Shown piece by piece: positions 35,578 to 43,379 of a stretch of DNA of 64,000 nt (positions within the stretch are counted from its first letter, which is position 1; each line of letters begins with the position of its first letter). This DNA comes from Paucibacter sp963740455. GTDB taxonomy: Bacteria > Pseudomonadota > Gammaproteobacteria > Burkholderiales > Burkholderiaceae_C. The stretch covers positions 62,001 to 126,000 of the forward strand of contig CAVUEF010000007.1 of NCBI GenBank assembly GCA_963740455.1, read 5' to 3'. Below the pieces are notes generated by a model. It was not told where the DNA came from and ran no database searches. It saw nothing but the letters and a program-made list of their open reading frames with translations. A program made the position numbers and the translations under genes.

Positions 35578-38444
35578 CCGTCCAAATCACCAAGAATCGA
35601 CGACTTCACCCGGTAGACCGTGCACTTTTCGGCACCCGGTGGCGAAGCCCTGCACCCGAAGTGCTTGCCATCGCGCACCAGGTGGCCGCGATCGAACAGC
35701 AGGCGCAGCGCGGCCTTTTCGGTGAACCCCTTGCAGGCCTCGGTGCGGAACACGTCCGGCATCACGTACCACTCACGCGACACGGGCACGCTCACCAGCT
35801 CGCCGGTCGCGTTGCGTTCGTCGCCCATGATCTCTTTGCGCCAGCCGGCCATCAACGGCGTGTTCGGCTTGTTGTCGGAGTCGGTGCGGTTCCAGGGCTT
35901 GAAGCGTGAATCACCGTGCAGGCCGAACCATCCCCGCATCTGGCGCAGCATCTGCGCGTCTTCGGTGAGGCCGATGCCGCCGGGCCGCGCCTCGATCCAT
36001 GCATTGAAGCAACGCCGTGCAGCGTTGATCGCGTCGCCAGCTGGCCATTGCGTTACTCCCGCTTCGGTGGCCAGCTCGCCCGCAGCCGCAATCAATGCGA
36101 AACGCCGGCCCACGCGCTGCACTTGCCCGGCCGCAGCCTCTGGCACGAACTGCGCTTCTATCGCGTCCATGCGCTCGCGCAGCGTGCGTGCCAGGCCTTC
36201 GGTGCAATCGGTCAGCCACTCAAGCCATAGGCGCCCGGGCGTGCCGTAGCTGGTCTCTGCGGCGCGTGCCAGGTGCTGCGCGAGCGTGCCGCCGCTCTCG
36301 TAGTCGTGCAGCGTTTCGAATATCCCACGGCCGGCGCCGGCATCGGCGGGAAGGTCGATCATGCGCAGCTCTTGCCCGGCCCGCGTCCGCTTGTTGGCCT
36401 CGCTCATGTGCTCGGCCAGGCCGATCTCGCCGGCACTCAGGAACAGCAGGCGCCACGACAGGCGCGGCCGTGCGGCGCCGGTGCGGCCCGCGCGACTTTT
36501 GCCCTGTCCATTGGCCAGCATGTAGGCGCTTTCGCCCGCCACCTTCGCATCGAGCTGCGCCAGTTCATCAAGGCATAGCAGCGCGTCTGAATGCTGCGCG
36601 GCCATGCCCTCCAATCCGTTGTCAGTCGCTCGCCACCGTTGCAGGTAGTCCCGGCCACCCCACACCGACGCCGCCACCTTCAACGCGGTGGTCTTGCCGC
36701 AGCTCGAGTCGCCCATCAGATGCACGCCGCCGCCGTCGGTGCCACCGGCCCATGCGAGCAGCGGGCCCGCAAAGGCGCAGCTCGCCGCGAACATCAATCG
36801 GCTGTTGCCCACGCACAGCCGGCCGATGCGCTCGCGCCATTGATCGAGCGTGCCGCGCTGTGCGAACGTGCCTTCGGTCGGCGCATCCGACTGGAAGAGG
36901 ATGCGCTCACCGCCGTCATCACCCAGCGTCTCGCGCGGCAGCACATAGGCCCGGCCATGCCAGCCCACGCGATCGACGATGCGCACCAGGTCGGCGGGCT
37001 TGCGGCTTTGCAAGTAGTCGGTCAGCAGTGCTCGCCGCTTGGCATCGGTGGGCACCATGAAGCCCTGATTGAGTAACTCTGCGCGATAGGCGGTGCCGTC
37101 ACCGGCCAGCATCGCCAGCGGCATCAACCAGCGCCGGCCGTTGCGGAATGGCGTGTCGAATTCGAGCAGCAGCGCCGCGCCGTTGTCGTGCGCGTCACGC
37201 GCCAGCGCGGTCACGAACAGCGGCCCGCAGACGCGGCGCGGCCCGCCGCCTTCGTCGCCAGGCGGTTGAAACCACAAGCCATCGTCATCGACGCGGAAGC
37301 GGTCGAAGCCCGCTGCACGGTCGTCAACATCTGGCGCAGTGCCACGCGCAGCCCGCTCCCGGACCGCTGGCGCGGTTTTCGTGGCGCGGTCAGGGGTTTG
37401 TTGTGCACCCCCGGCGGTCTGCGCGGCCTGTATCGCGTGCTCGATCAGCGTGCGCACCGCATCGAGCCCGGCATGCGCGTGCATGTCGTTGAAGTCGGAC
37501 AGCGGCCCGTCGGGCAGCCCGGCCGGAAACACCGGCACACCGCGCACCAGCTTCGCGGACTCGGTGGCCTTCTTGCGGCCGGCGTTGCCCTTGCCGGCCG
37601 CCTCGGTGACTCGATCATCGTCGCCGGCCACCAGGATGCGGGCGTCCGGATAGCGGCCCTGCAATGCGCGAACCACGGGCGGCAAGTTCGAACTGTCGAA
37701 CGCCACCGCGACCGGCCGCCCCGTGGCTTCGTGCAGGCTGGCGCCGGTGGCGAAGCCTTCACACGCCAGTATCACGGCCGCCCCCTCTGCGGCCCCGATC
37801 AGGTGGAACAGCCCTTCCTTCGCGGTGCCCGGCAAGTAAAGCTTGTCGGTGGTCGGCTTGCCGGTGGCCTTGTCGATCAACTTCTCGGGAAGGATGCGCT
37901 GGATCGAGCGCAGCTCGCCGGCCGCGTTGCGCATCGGCACCAGCAGCACGCCGGCAGACCCGAAGCGGGCGCCGTGCGAGCCGGCCAGGCCCTTGCGCAC
38001 CAGGTAGGCCGCAGCGCCCGTGTCGCTGGCTTCGGCCCACAGCCGCGCGGCCTCGGTCGCTGCGCTGCGTTCGCGCTCTTGGCGTTCGACCCGCTCACGC
38101 GCGGCGGTCTCGCGCCGCGCGGTGGCTTGCGCCTTCAACTGCGCCGGCGTGGGCGGCGGTGCGGGCGTCTGCACGGCCTTGTGTTTGTAGCCGTGGGCCT
38201 TGGCCACGCCGAACAGCGTGGCCACCTTCACCGGGCCGGGCTTGCGTGCGCTCTTCCAGGTCGCGCGGTCTTCCGCCGCATCGGGATTGCTGCGCCGCGC
38301 TGCCCAGTCGTGCCACAGATCGGCGCCCGCGTCACCGAGGCCGTCATACACCGCGAAGGCCATGCGTACCCGTTCAGCGTGGCCCACGTCCGAGGGGATG
38401 TAATCGAGCGCGGCGCGTACATCGTCATGCGTGATCGGCGTCAT
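35574..38444 (-). CDS. Primase/Toprim - DUF927 helicase replication protein
   Basis: A 956-residue mobile-element replication protein. An N-terminal PriCT-2-like domain (residues about 4-75, DDVRAALDYIPSDVGHAERV) leads to a Toprim-like region (VILACEGFATGASL near 225, then ILVAGDDDR near 275). A DUF927 helicase-like domain (about 390-860) follows, with Walker A GDSSCGKTTALKVA and Walker B LLCLDELAQLD. P4-like satellites and integrative elements use such fusions to prime and unwind their own DNA. The ATG at 38444 overlaps the stop of the preceding gene (ATGA), and its own stop overlaps the next start. An upstream Met is unsupported. Confidence 0.85.
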   Translation of the reverse strand: MTPITHDDVRAALDYIPSDVGHAERVRMAFAVYDGLGDAGADLWHDWAARRSNPDAAEDRATWKSARKPGPVKVATLFGVAKAHGYKHKAVQTPAPPPTPAQLKAQATARRETAARERVERQERERSAATEAARLWAEASDTGAAAYLVRKGLAGSHGARFGSAGVLLVPMRNAAGELRSIQRILPEKLIDKATGKPTTDKLYLPGTAKEGLFHLIGAAEGAAVILACEGFATGASLHEATGRPVAVAFDSSNLPPVVRALQGRYPDARILVAGDDDRVTEAAGKGNAGRKKATESAKLVRGVPVFPAGLPDGPLSDFNDMHAHAGLDAVRTLIEHAIQAAQTAGGAQQTPDRATKTAPAVRERAARGTAPDVDDRAAGFDRFRVDDDGLWFQPPGDEGGGPRRVCGPLFVTALARDAHDNGAALLLEFDTPFRNGRRWLMPLAMLAGDGTAYRAELLNQGFMVPTDAKRRALLTDYLQSRKPADLVRIVDRVGWHGRAYVLPRETLGDDGGERILFQSDAPTEGTFAQRGTLDQWRERIGRLCVGNSRLMFAASCAFAGPLLAWAGGTDGGGVHLMGDSSCGKTTALKVAASVWGGRDYLQRWRATDNGLEGMAAQHSDALLCLDELAQLDAKVAGESAYMLANGQGKSRAGRTGAARPRLSWRLLFLSAGEIGLAEHMSEANKRTRAGQELRMIDLPADAGAGRGIFETLHDYESGGTLAQHLARAAETSYGTPGRLWLEWLTDCTEGLARTLRERMDAIEAQFVPEAAAGQVQRVGRRFALIAAAGELATEAGVTQWPAGDAINAARRCFNAWIEARPGGIGLTEDAQMLRQMRGWFGLHGDSRFKPWNRTDSDNKPNTPLMAGWRKEIMGDERNATGELVSVPVSREWYVMPDVFRTEACKGFTEKAALRLLFDRGHLVRDGKHFGCRASPPGAEKCTVYRVKSSILGDLDG

Positions 38445-38785
38445 ACGGTGCCGCCCTCGGTGGCCAGGTCGAGGCATTGCTGGCGCGGCGCCACGTCGGG
38501 CCGCGCCAGCAGCTCGTAGACGCGCACCCGGCGCCTCAGCTTGCCATCAGCGCACCGCTCGCGACCCCACACCTTGCGCAGCGCGTAGCCGAGCTTGGGC
38601 ATGTCCGAAAGAACCTTCGTCATGCAACCGACATCGCAGGCCGCATCGAGTTCGCGGCGCGTTGCGCCATCGGGTCGGGTCTCGAGAAAATCAGCCACGC
38701 GTGCGCACTGGCCCTCGCGCGTATCGACTGCGGCGGGCGGTGACGACGATGACGCCGCGCTGGTGCCGTCAATGCCCGGGTGCAT
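38441..38785 (-). CDS. Small hypothetical protein, possible winged-helix domain
   Basis: A 114-residue protein. Residues about 20-95 look like a helix-turn-helix fold (REGQCARVADFLETRPDGAT, then RRELDAACDVGCMTKVLSDM and RVRVYELL), reminiscent of phage and island regulators that sit before primases. It overlaps the primase start by 4 nt (ATGA) and the previous gene by 17 nt, so it belongs to the element's operon. A role in regulating replication or copy number would fit but is not shown. Confidence 0.65.
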   Translation of the reverse strand: MHPGIDGTSAASSSSPPAAVDTREGQCARVADFLETRPDGATRRELDAACDVGCMTKVLSDMPKLGYALRKVWGRERCADGKLRRRVRVYELLARPDVAPRQQCLDLATEGGTV

Positions 38786-39107
38786 GGCCGTAGCCCTCGC
38801 TCGATAGATTGACGGCGCTCACCAGCGGCTCGGCTTCGCCCGCGCCGGCGAACACGTCGAGGTGAATCACCAGCCGGCAGCGGCCGTAGTAGGTGCGGCC
38901 TTCGAAGATGATCGACCGAGGCACCGCCGCCGCGATCGCGTTGCGGTAGGCGTACAGCAGCGCGTTTAGCTCGGGGAAGTCTTCGCCGTTGCGCTCGCCG
39001 CAGCGTATTGAGGCCCTCAGCTTCTCGGCATCGGCGCGGATCGTCGCGTGTATGTCCCGGGCCGCGCGGCCGGGTCGCTTGCTCTTCTTGCTCACGGCTT
39101 CGGCCAC
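38769..39107 (-). CDS. Hypothetical island protein
   Basis: A 112-residue basic N-terminus protein (KKSKRPGRAARDIHATIRAD) followed by a mixed domain (FEGRTYYGRCRLVIHLDVFA). No recognisable family. The start is a GTG at 39107. A second GTG four codons later is an alternative. It overlaps both neighbours on the same strand by 16-17 nt, which is the main evidence that it is a real gene. Confidence 0.6.
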   Translation of the reverse strand: MAEAVSKKSKRPGRAARDIHATIRADAEKLRASIRCGERNGEDFPELNALLYAYRNAIAAAVPRSIIFEGRTYYGRCRLVIHLDVFAGAGEAEPLVSAVNLSSEGYGHAPGH

Positions 39108-39349
39108 TGCGCGTGCTGGCCAGGCGACGTGTCGGGCTCGGTCGGTCGGCCGGGCCGCGATCGCACGATCAAGATGCCCGTGTCGTGCGCGTATACGCTC
39201 ACGACACCGGGGAAATCGAACCGCACCAGGAACCGCTCGAGGCCGTGGTTGTGCCGGTGGCGGAACGTTGCCTGCGCGGCGGGTTGCCGGGACTCGATCA
39301 GTCTGGCTGCGGCACGCAGCAGCACTGCGTCATCGTTCGGAGTGCTCAC
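39092..39349 (-). CDS. Small hypothetical island protein
   Basis: An 85-residue protein starting with GTG at 39349 (MSTPNDDAVLLRAAARLIES). Its N-terminal half is helical. The middle (FLVRFDFPGVVSVYAHDTGIL) could form a small beta domain. It is three bases after the stop of the AlpA-like gene and overlaps the next gene by 16 nt, so it is part of the same transcript. No family is recognised. Confidence 0.6.
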   Translation of the reverse strand: MSTPNDDAVLLRAAARLIESRQPAAQATFRHRHNHGLERFLVRFDFPGVVSVYAHDTGILIVRSRPGRPTEPDTSPGQHAQWPKP

Positions 39350-39352
39350 AGC

Positions 39353-39682
39353 TCACCCCTTGCGCGGGAGGCGGTCGATCTTCTGTGCGACGTAGGTGAT
39401 CGGCGGCGTCAACGGCGCAGCCATCACGATCTTGCGCGGGAGGCGGTCGATCTTCTGTGCGACGTAGGCCTGTACTTCGGACATGACCCAAAGCGAGGCT
39501 CGACCATCTTTTTTTGGCGCCGGGTGCAGACCCGAGCTGATGTTTTCGTAGCACTGCGTCCGGCTTTCGCCGGTGATCGACAGCAGTTCAGGTAATCGCA
39601 CGAACCGCTCTACAGGCGCGGGCGCATGGGGGTTGATCGTCGCCGCGTGTGTGGCGGCTTCCGTGGGTTGCGAGTGGCGCAT
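39353..39682 (-). CDS. AlpA-like phage/island transcriptional regulator
   Basis: A 109-residue protein with an AlpA-type MerR-like HTH (FVRLPELLSITGESRTQCYE, then NISSGLHPAPKKDGRASLW, then SEVQAYVAQKIDRLPR). P4-like elements use AlpA to control the integrase and excision. The start is the ATG at 39682, which has GGAG 5 nt upstream. The open frame extends further but without a ribosome-binding site. Unusually, the C-terminal YVAQKIDRLPRK appears twice, 24 codons apart, because of an in-frame duplication (38 identical bases at 39359-39396 and 39431-39468). Confidence 0.8.
   Translation of the reverse strand: MRHSQPTEAATHAATINPHAPAPVERFVRLPELLSITGESRTQCYENISSGLHPAPKKDGRASLWVMSEVQAYVAQKIDRLPRKIVMAAPLTPPITYVAQKIDRLPRKG
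39359..39468 (-). repeat. Duplicated 38-bp segment at the AlpA gene end (72-bp period)
   Basis: 39359-39396 and 39431-39468 are identical over 38 bases. The 72-bp offset keeps the reading frame and duplicates the end of the AlpA-like protein. Confidence 0.9.
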
Positions 39683-39766
39683 ATGGGCTCCGTGGTTGTG
39701 GCGGTGCACATTGCACGCCTTCGTGCGCTCGCTGTAACCCCGGTAAGTTGCAAACAAGTCGGCGCG

Positions 39767-40591
39767 TCACACGGTCCCGGCATCCTTCCTCCATACGCCA
39801 TCGGCTCCGGGCTTCATGCCCGTGGAGCGTAGGTGCGCCTCGAACTGATCGTCCTGCCACTTGGCATGCACTGCGGAAAGATCAAGCCCGGCTTGCAGGC
39901 CGCTCCGAACGTAGGTCAACGGCGCTTGTGGTCCGTCGCCTCTGTCGAGGTAGTCGGCAATCAACTCTTGGACCTTCGTTTGTCCCGCGCCAATCTCTAT
40001 CCCGACATCTTCGAACAGTGCTCGATCAATTGGCCGGTTTGGGTTTTCCGACAGTAGCCGCGTTGCCACTTCGTAGGCCCATGGTGCGGTCTGCACTTGG
40101 GCGCGGAGTCCGGCGACGTTGCTCCACTTCGGCAGCGCGTCTCCGAAGGCTTGTGCGTCGCTCCACGATCGACACTCACCGGTCACAACACGTTGATGTC
40201 GCTCCACGAACGCGACGGCAATCCACCCAGGAATCACGAGACCGTGAGCTGCGCAAACTGACACCGCGTCCAATATCGCGCCACCATCGCCCGCCTCGAT
40301 TTCGGGCCTCAGCTTCACGCAGCGCAGCGCCGCCAGCCGCTGCTCCGACGGGCGCCGCATGGGTGCTCCACTCCAAGCACCGTCAGCCGCCAAATACGCC
40401 CTGTGCAGGCGTGCCCATTCATCCATTTGCGCGCCGTCTGTTCCCGCTTGGTCTGACTCGCCAATCAGCTCATCCAACATTGCAAGCGGCCACGGGTCAA
40501 ACCCCTGGCCGATGCGATCGCTCTCTCGAATCATTGCTAGCAATCGGGTACGCGCTCGATCGGCCGGCGCAGTCGAATTTGATTTGCTCAT
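39767..40591 (-). CDS. Hypothetical island protein (274 aa)
   Basis: A 274-residue soluble protein without a domain I recognise. It starts at the ATG at 40591 (MSKSNSTAPADRARTRLLAM). A GTG one codon upstream is possible. The sequence is largely helical with conserved-looking Trp and Arg clusters (MDEWARLHRAYLAADGAWSG). It is separated by 84 nt from the AlpA-like gene and by 95 nt from radC, on the same strand. Position between integrase/RadC and AlpA suggests an element maintenance function, but nothing in the sequence proves it. Confidence 0.65.
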   Translation of the reverse strand: MSKSNSTAPADRARTRLLAMIRESDRIGQGFDPWPLAMLDELIGESDQAGTDGAQMDEWARLHRAYLAADGAWSGAPMRRPSEQRLAALRCVKLRPEIEAGDGGAILDAVSVCAAHGLVIPGWIAVAFVERHQRVVTGECRSWSDAQAFGDALPKWSNVAGLRAQVQTAPWAYEVATRLLSENPNRPIDRALFEDVGIEIGAGQTKVQELIADYLDRGDGPQAPLTYVRSGLQAGLDLSAVHAKWQDDQFEAHLRSTGMKPGADGVWRKDAGTV

Positions 40592-40686
40592 CACGCGCCC
40601 CTTCGTGCGCCCCTTGCAAGGATCGCCAGGCCAGCCGGGAAGGGTTCCGGTTTTCGCGCCGTCGCGCTAGGCCTGACGAAATCGGT

Positions 40687-41529
40687 TCACATCAGCCCGC
40701 GCTCTGCGAACGAAACCGACTGCATACCGCCGATCACGATGTGGTCGATCGTGCGCACGTCAATCAACAACAGAGCGGCCTTGATGGCCTGCGTCAAGCA
40801 TTCATCGGCCAGACTCGGCTCGGGCCAGCCCGAGGGGTGATTGTGCGCCAGGATCACTGCCGCTGCATTCAACTGTAGAGCCCGGCGAACAACCTCGCGG
40901 GGGTAGACCATCGTTTGCGTCAACGTGCCCGCGAACATCAGTTCAAAGGCGATGACCGCGTTTTGGGCATCGAGAAACAGCACGCCGAACAGCTCGCGTT
41001 CCGCGCTGGCCAGGTGCAGGCGCAGGTAGTCCTTCACCTTGGATGGCGCATCAATCATGGCGCCCGGCTCGCGCAATTTCATCGCCACGATGGCCAGGGC
41101 CGCGTCGATCACGGCCAGCTCATGTGTCGCCAGACCGGGCAATTGGCATCGGGGCGCGTTCGCAGGCCATGCCACGCCGTGTATGAGGGGTCGTGCAGGG
41201 TCAACTTCGCGCCGCGCTTTCGGGGGCTCGGATGGCACCAGGTACGGGGCCGCATCGCCGGGCGCCCGATCCGACGCGGCCCGGGTTCGGCCCCGGCCTT
41301 TGCGGGGCGGCGCGGTGGCCGACGGTGCGGGGGCAATGGCGGAATGGGGAAGCAAGAGGGACACAGAATGTTCAGAGAGATTCCGCACTTTATCCGCACT
41401 CTTACCGCACTTTGTGCCCGCACCCTTTCCGACGTGAACCCCGCGCCGTTGCTTGCTCTGCAGCCGATCAGCGTCTGAATTCCGCACTTCCGCACCTACC
41501 GCACCGGTTTTCGCGCCGGCCGGGTTCAT
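40687..41529 (-). CDS. RadC/JAB-domain protein
   Basis: A 280-residue protein. A disordered N-terminal half (Pro/Arg/Ala-rich, residues 1-130) precedes a RadC-like JAMM domain. The metal motif is ILAHNHPSGWPEPSLAD near residue 225, preceded by FGVLFLDAQNAVIAFELMF. Such proteins are frequent on islands and may be DNA-associated metalloproteases or nucleases. The function of the RadC family is not settled. The ATG at 41529 overlaps the integrase stop (ATGA), showing coupling. The start upstream of it would lie inside the integrase gene. Confidence 0.85.
   Translation of the reverse strand: MNPAGAKTGAVGAEVRNSDADRLQSKQRRGVHVGKGAGTKCGKSADKVRNLSEHSVSLLLPHSAIAPAPSATAPPRKGRGRTRAASDRAPGDAAPYLVPSEPPKARREVDPARPLIHGVAWPANAPRCQLPGLATHELAVIDAALAIVAMKLREPGAMIDAPSKVKDYLRLHLASAERELFGVLFLDAQNAVIAFELMFAGTLTQTMVYPREVVRRALQLNAAAVILAHNHPSGWPEPSLADECLTQAIKAALLLIDVRTIDHIVIGGMQSVSFAERGLM
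41067..41098 (+). repeat. 32-bp exact repeat, copy B (within the radC-like gene)
   Basis: Identical to 35436-35467, 5.6 kb away, in the same orientation. In RadC it encodes LAIVAMKLRE, part of the helix before the JAB domain. Confidence 0.9.
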
Positions 41530-42821
41530 GCGGTGCGCTCGCGCAGGGGCACCACGTCGCCACCCTTTCGCAAGCGGTCCAGGTAGTCGGCCCACGTCTG
41601 CATCATGGTTCGCCGCTGGTCAACGAACTCGGTGCGGTTGTATGCCCGGCCCAGGCCGTCGCGCACGTTGTGTGCGAGCTGCGCCTCGATCACCGACTCG
41701 GCGACCCCCAAGCGTTCGGCCAGCATCGTGCGAGCCATCGCCCGGAAGCCGTGCCCGGTCATTTCTTCCTTGGGGAAGCCCATGCGTCGCAGGGCGGACA
41801 AGATGGCGTTGTCGCTCATGGGCCGTTCGAGCGTGCGCAGGCTGGGGAAGACGTAGCGGCCGTGCCCGGTCAGCGGCTGCAGCTCGCGCAGGATGGCCAC
41901 GGCCTGCGCTGCCAGGGGTACCGCGTGGGCCGTGCCGCTGGCCTTGCCTTGAACGGTGCGCTTCATGCGCTCGCTCGGGATCACCCACAGGCCGGCCTCA
42001 AGGTCGATCTCGGACCATTCGGCCATGCGGAGTTCGCCAGGCCGTTGGAACACCAGCGGCGCGAGTTGCAGGGCGGCGCGGGTGACGGCGTGCCCTTCGT
42101 ATCCGGCCATGGCTCGCAGCAGCTCGCCCACGCGCTTGGGATCTGTGATCGCCGCATGGTGCGTCACATGCACGGGCTGCAAGGCGTCGCGCAGATCGGC
42201 GGCGCTGTTGCGCTTGCACTGCCCGGTGGCCACGCCGTAGGTGAAGACCTGGCCGCATGCGTACTTCACGCGGTGCGCCGTCTCGATGGCGCCACGGGCC
42301 TCGACGCGGCGCAGGCATGTCAGCAGCTCGGGGGGTTCGATGTCGGCTATCGGGCGCCGGCCCAGCCACGGGAAAACGTCTTGCTCCAGGCGAATGCGGG
42401 TGCGCTCGGCATGGCCGCCGCTCACCTTTGCCTCGTGCACCGTCTCCAACCATTCGCGGGCCACGGCCTCGAAACTGCCTTCAGGCGGCAGGCCGGCATC
42501 AGCCAGGCGGCCTGCTTCACGCTGGCGCTCGTTGTCGGCTTTCGCGGCCTTGCGCACGTCGCTGGGGTCAGTGCCTTCTCTCACCAGCTTGCGCGCTTCG
42601 TCGGCTTTGCGCCGCGCCAGCGCCAGGCCGGTGTCTGGGTAGGTGCCCAGGCTCAGGATGTTGCGGGTGCCGTTCAGGCTGTAGGCCAGGCGCCAGCCGT
42701 GCGAACCGCCTTTCACGAAAAGCAGCAGGTGCAAGCCGTCGCCATCGTTCAGGCGCTTGCGGGGGTCGCCGGGCTTGATGGCCTTGATCGTCTTGTCCGA
42801 GGGAATCAGGTCGCGTGCCAT
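41526..42821 (-). CDS. P4-type tyrosine integrase
   Basis: A 431-residue site-specific recombinase with an N-terminal DUF4102 arm-binding domain (IPSDKTIKAIKPGDPRKRLN, then LSLGTYPDTGLALARRKADE), a SAM-like core-binding domain and a C-terminal catalytic domain. The catalytic residues Arg (FQRPGELRMAEW), His-x-x-Arg (GHGFRAMARTML) and the nucleophile Tyr (GRAYNRTEF) are present. The ATG at 42821 starts MARDLIPSDK, and no good ribosome-binding site is seen. An arm-type site overlaps its start, which would allow autoregulation. It lies 170 nt from the ssrA 3' end, the presumed attachment site. Confidence 0.93.
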   Translation of the reverse strand: MARDLIPSDKTIKAIKPGDPRKRLNDGDGLHLLLFVKGGSHGWRLAYSLNGTRNILSLGTYPDTGLALARRKADEARKLVREGTDPSDVRKAAKADNERQREAGRLADAGLPPEGSFEAVAREWLETVHEAKVSGGHAERTRIRLEQDVFPWLGRRPIADIEPPELLTCLRRVEARGAIETAHRVKYACGQVFTYGVATGQCKRNSAADLRDALQPVHVTHHAAITDPKRVGELLRAMAGYEGHAVTRAALQLAPLVFQRPGELRMAEWSEIDLEAGLWVIPSERMKRTVQGKASGTAHAVPLAAQAVAILRELQPLTGHGRYVFPSLRTLERPMSDNAILSALRRMGFPKEEMTGHGFRAMARTMLAERLGVAESVIEAQLAHNVRDGLGRAYNRTEFVDQRRTMMQTWADYLDRLRKGGDVVPLRERTA

Positions 42822-42912
42822 GCAAGAACTTTCGGAGTGCAAGAACCCGAATTATGTGGTTCTTGCAGTAGTTCTTGCAAGTTTTGGCCGGTTGCCCACG
42901 GAAGTTCTTGCA
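42821..42912. other. Integrase arm-type sites, right end (five copies of the 9-mer)
   Basis: TGCAAGAAC (inverted) lies at 42821-42829 and 42838-42846. GTTCTTGCA (direct) lies at 42859-42867, 42871-42879 and 42904-42912. The 12-bp spacing of two of them equals that at the left end of the element (33749-33769). Confidence 0.75.
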
Positions 42913-42926
42913 CCTCTGCGGACAAG

Positions 42927-42961
42927 AAAAAAGCCCTAAGTCGTTGATTACTTAGGGCTTT
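42927..42961 (-). terminator. Intrinsic terminator downstream of ssrA (supplied by the island end)
   Basis: Stem AAAGCCCTAAGT (42930-42941) / ACTTAGGGCTTT (42950-42961) with an 8-nt loop is followed on the minus strand by six T residues. It lies 33 nt beyond the encoded CCA end of ssrA and replaces the terminator displaced by the insertion. Confidence 0.9.
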
Positions 42962-42994
42962 CTGGACTTCCTCGGACGTTGTCGGAAGTGTTTA

Positions 42995-43366
42995 TGGTGG
43001 AGCCGGGGGGAATTGAACCCCCGTCCGTCAGCCATCACCGGGCAGATCTACATGCGTAGCCGTCTGATTTGAGTCTCGCGTTCAGGTCGCGCAGCGGCAC
43101 GCTACCTTTCCCGCCAGTCACTTAGTCTTGTTCTGCGTCGAGTGACCCGGCGCAAAACCAGCCAATGTGTATGACTTCTCGGTCTTAAACCTTGCGATCT
43201 AAAACACGGCCCATTGGCGAACCGCTGAGAAGCTCACCGCAATTAAGCGGCGAGGGCGAACGAAGAGTCGTTTGCAGTTACTTTGTTTCCAGTGGTTTTA
43301 CGAGCGAACTGGTGCTCGGCATGCCCTACTCCAGATCCGCACCCACGTCGAAACCAGGTCGGCCCC
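42995..43366 (-). ncRNA. ssrA: Transfer-messenger RNA (tmRNA)
   Basis: A 372-nt one-piece tmRNA on the minus strand. The 5' end GGGGCCG (43366) pairs with CGGCTCC before the encoded CCA at the 3' end (42995). The tRNA-like T-arm GGGTTCAATTCCC is near the 3' end. The tag frame at 43243-43275 encodes ANDSSFALAA and stops with TAA. The tag is added to proteins on stalled ribosomes and marks them for degradation. The 3' end is intact although an element has integrated there, as expected when an element carries a replacement 3' end. Confidence 0.96.
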
Positions 43367-43379
43367 TGAACAAGGCATA

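Noticed and set aside
33774..42820. A defence system hidden in the island (toxin-antitoxin, restriction or retron).
   Set aside because: No nuclease, methylase, reverse transcriptase or toxin-antitoxin pair was recognised. RadC and DUF4236 alone do not justify the claim.
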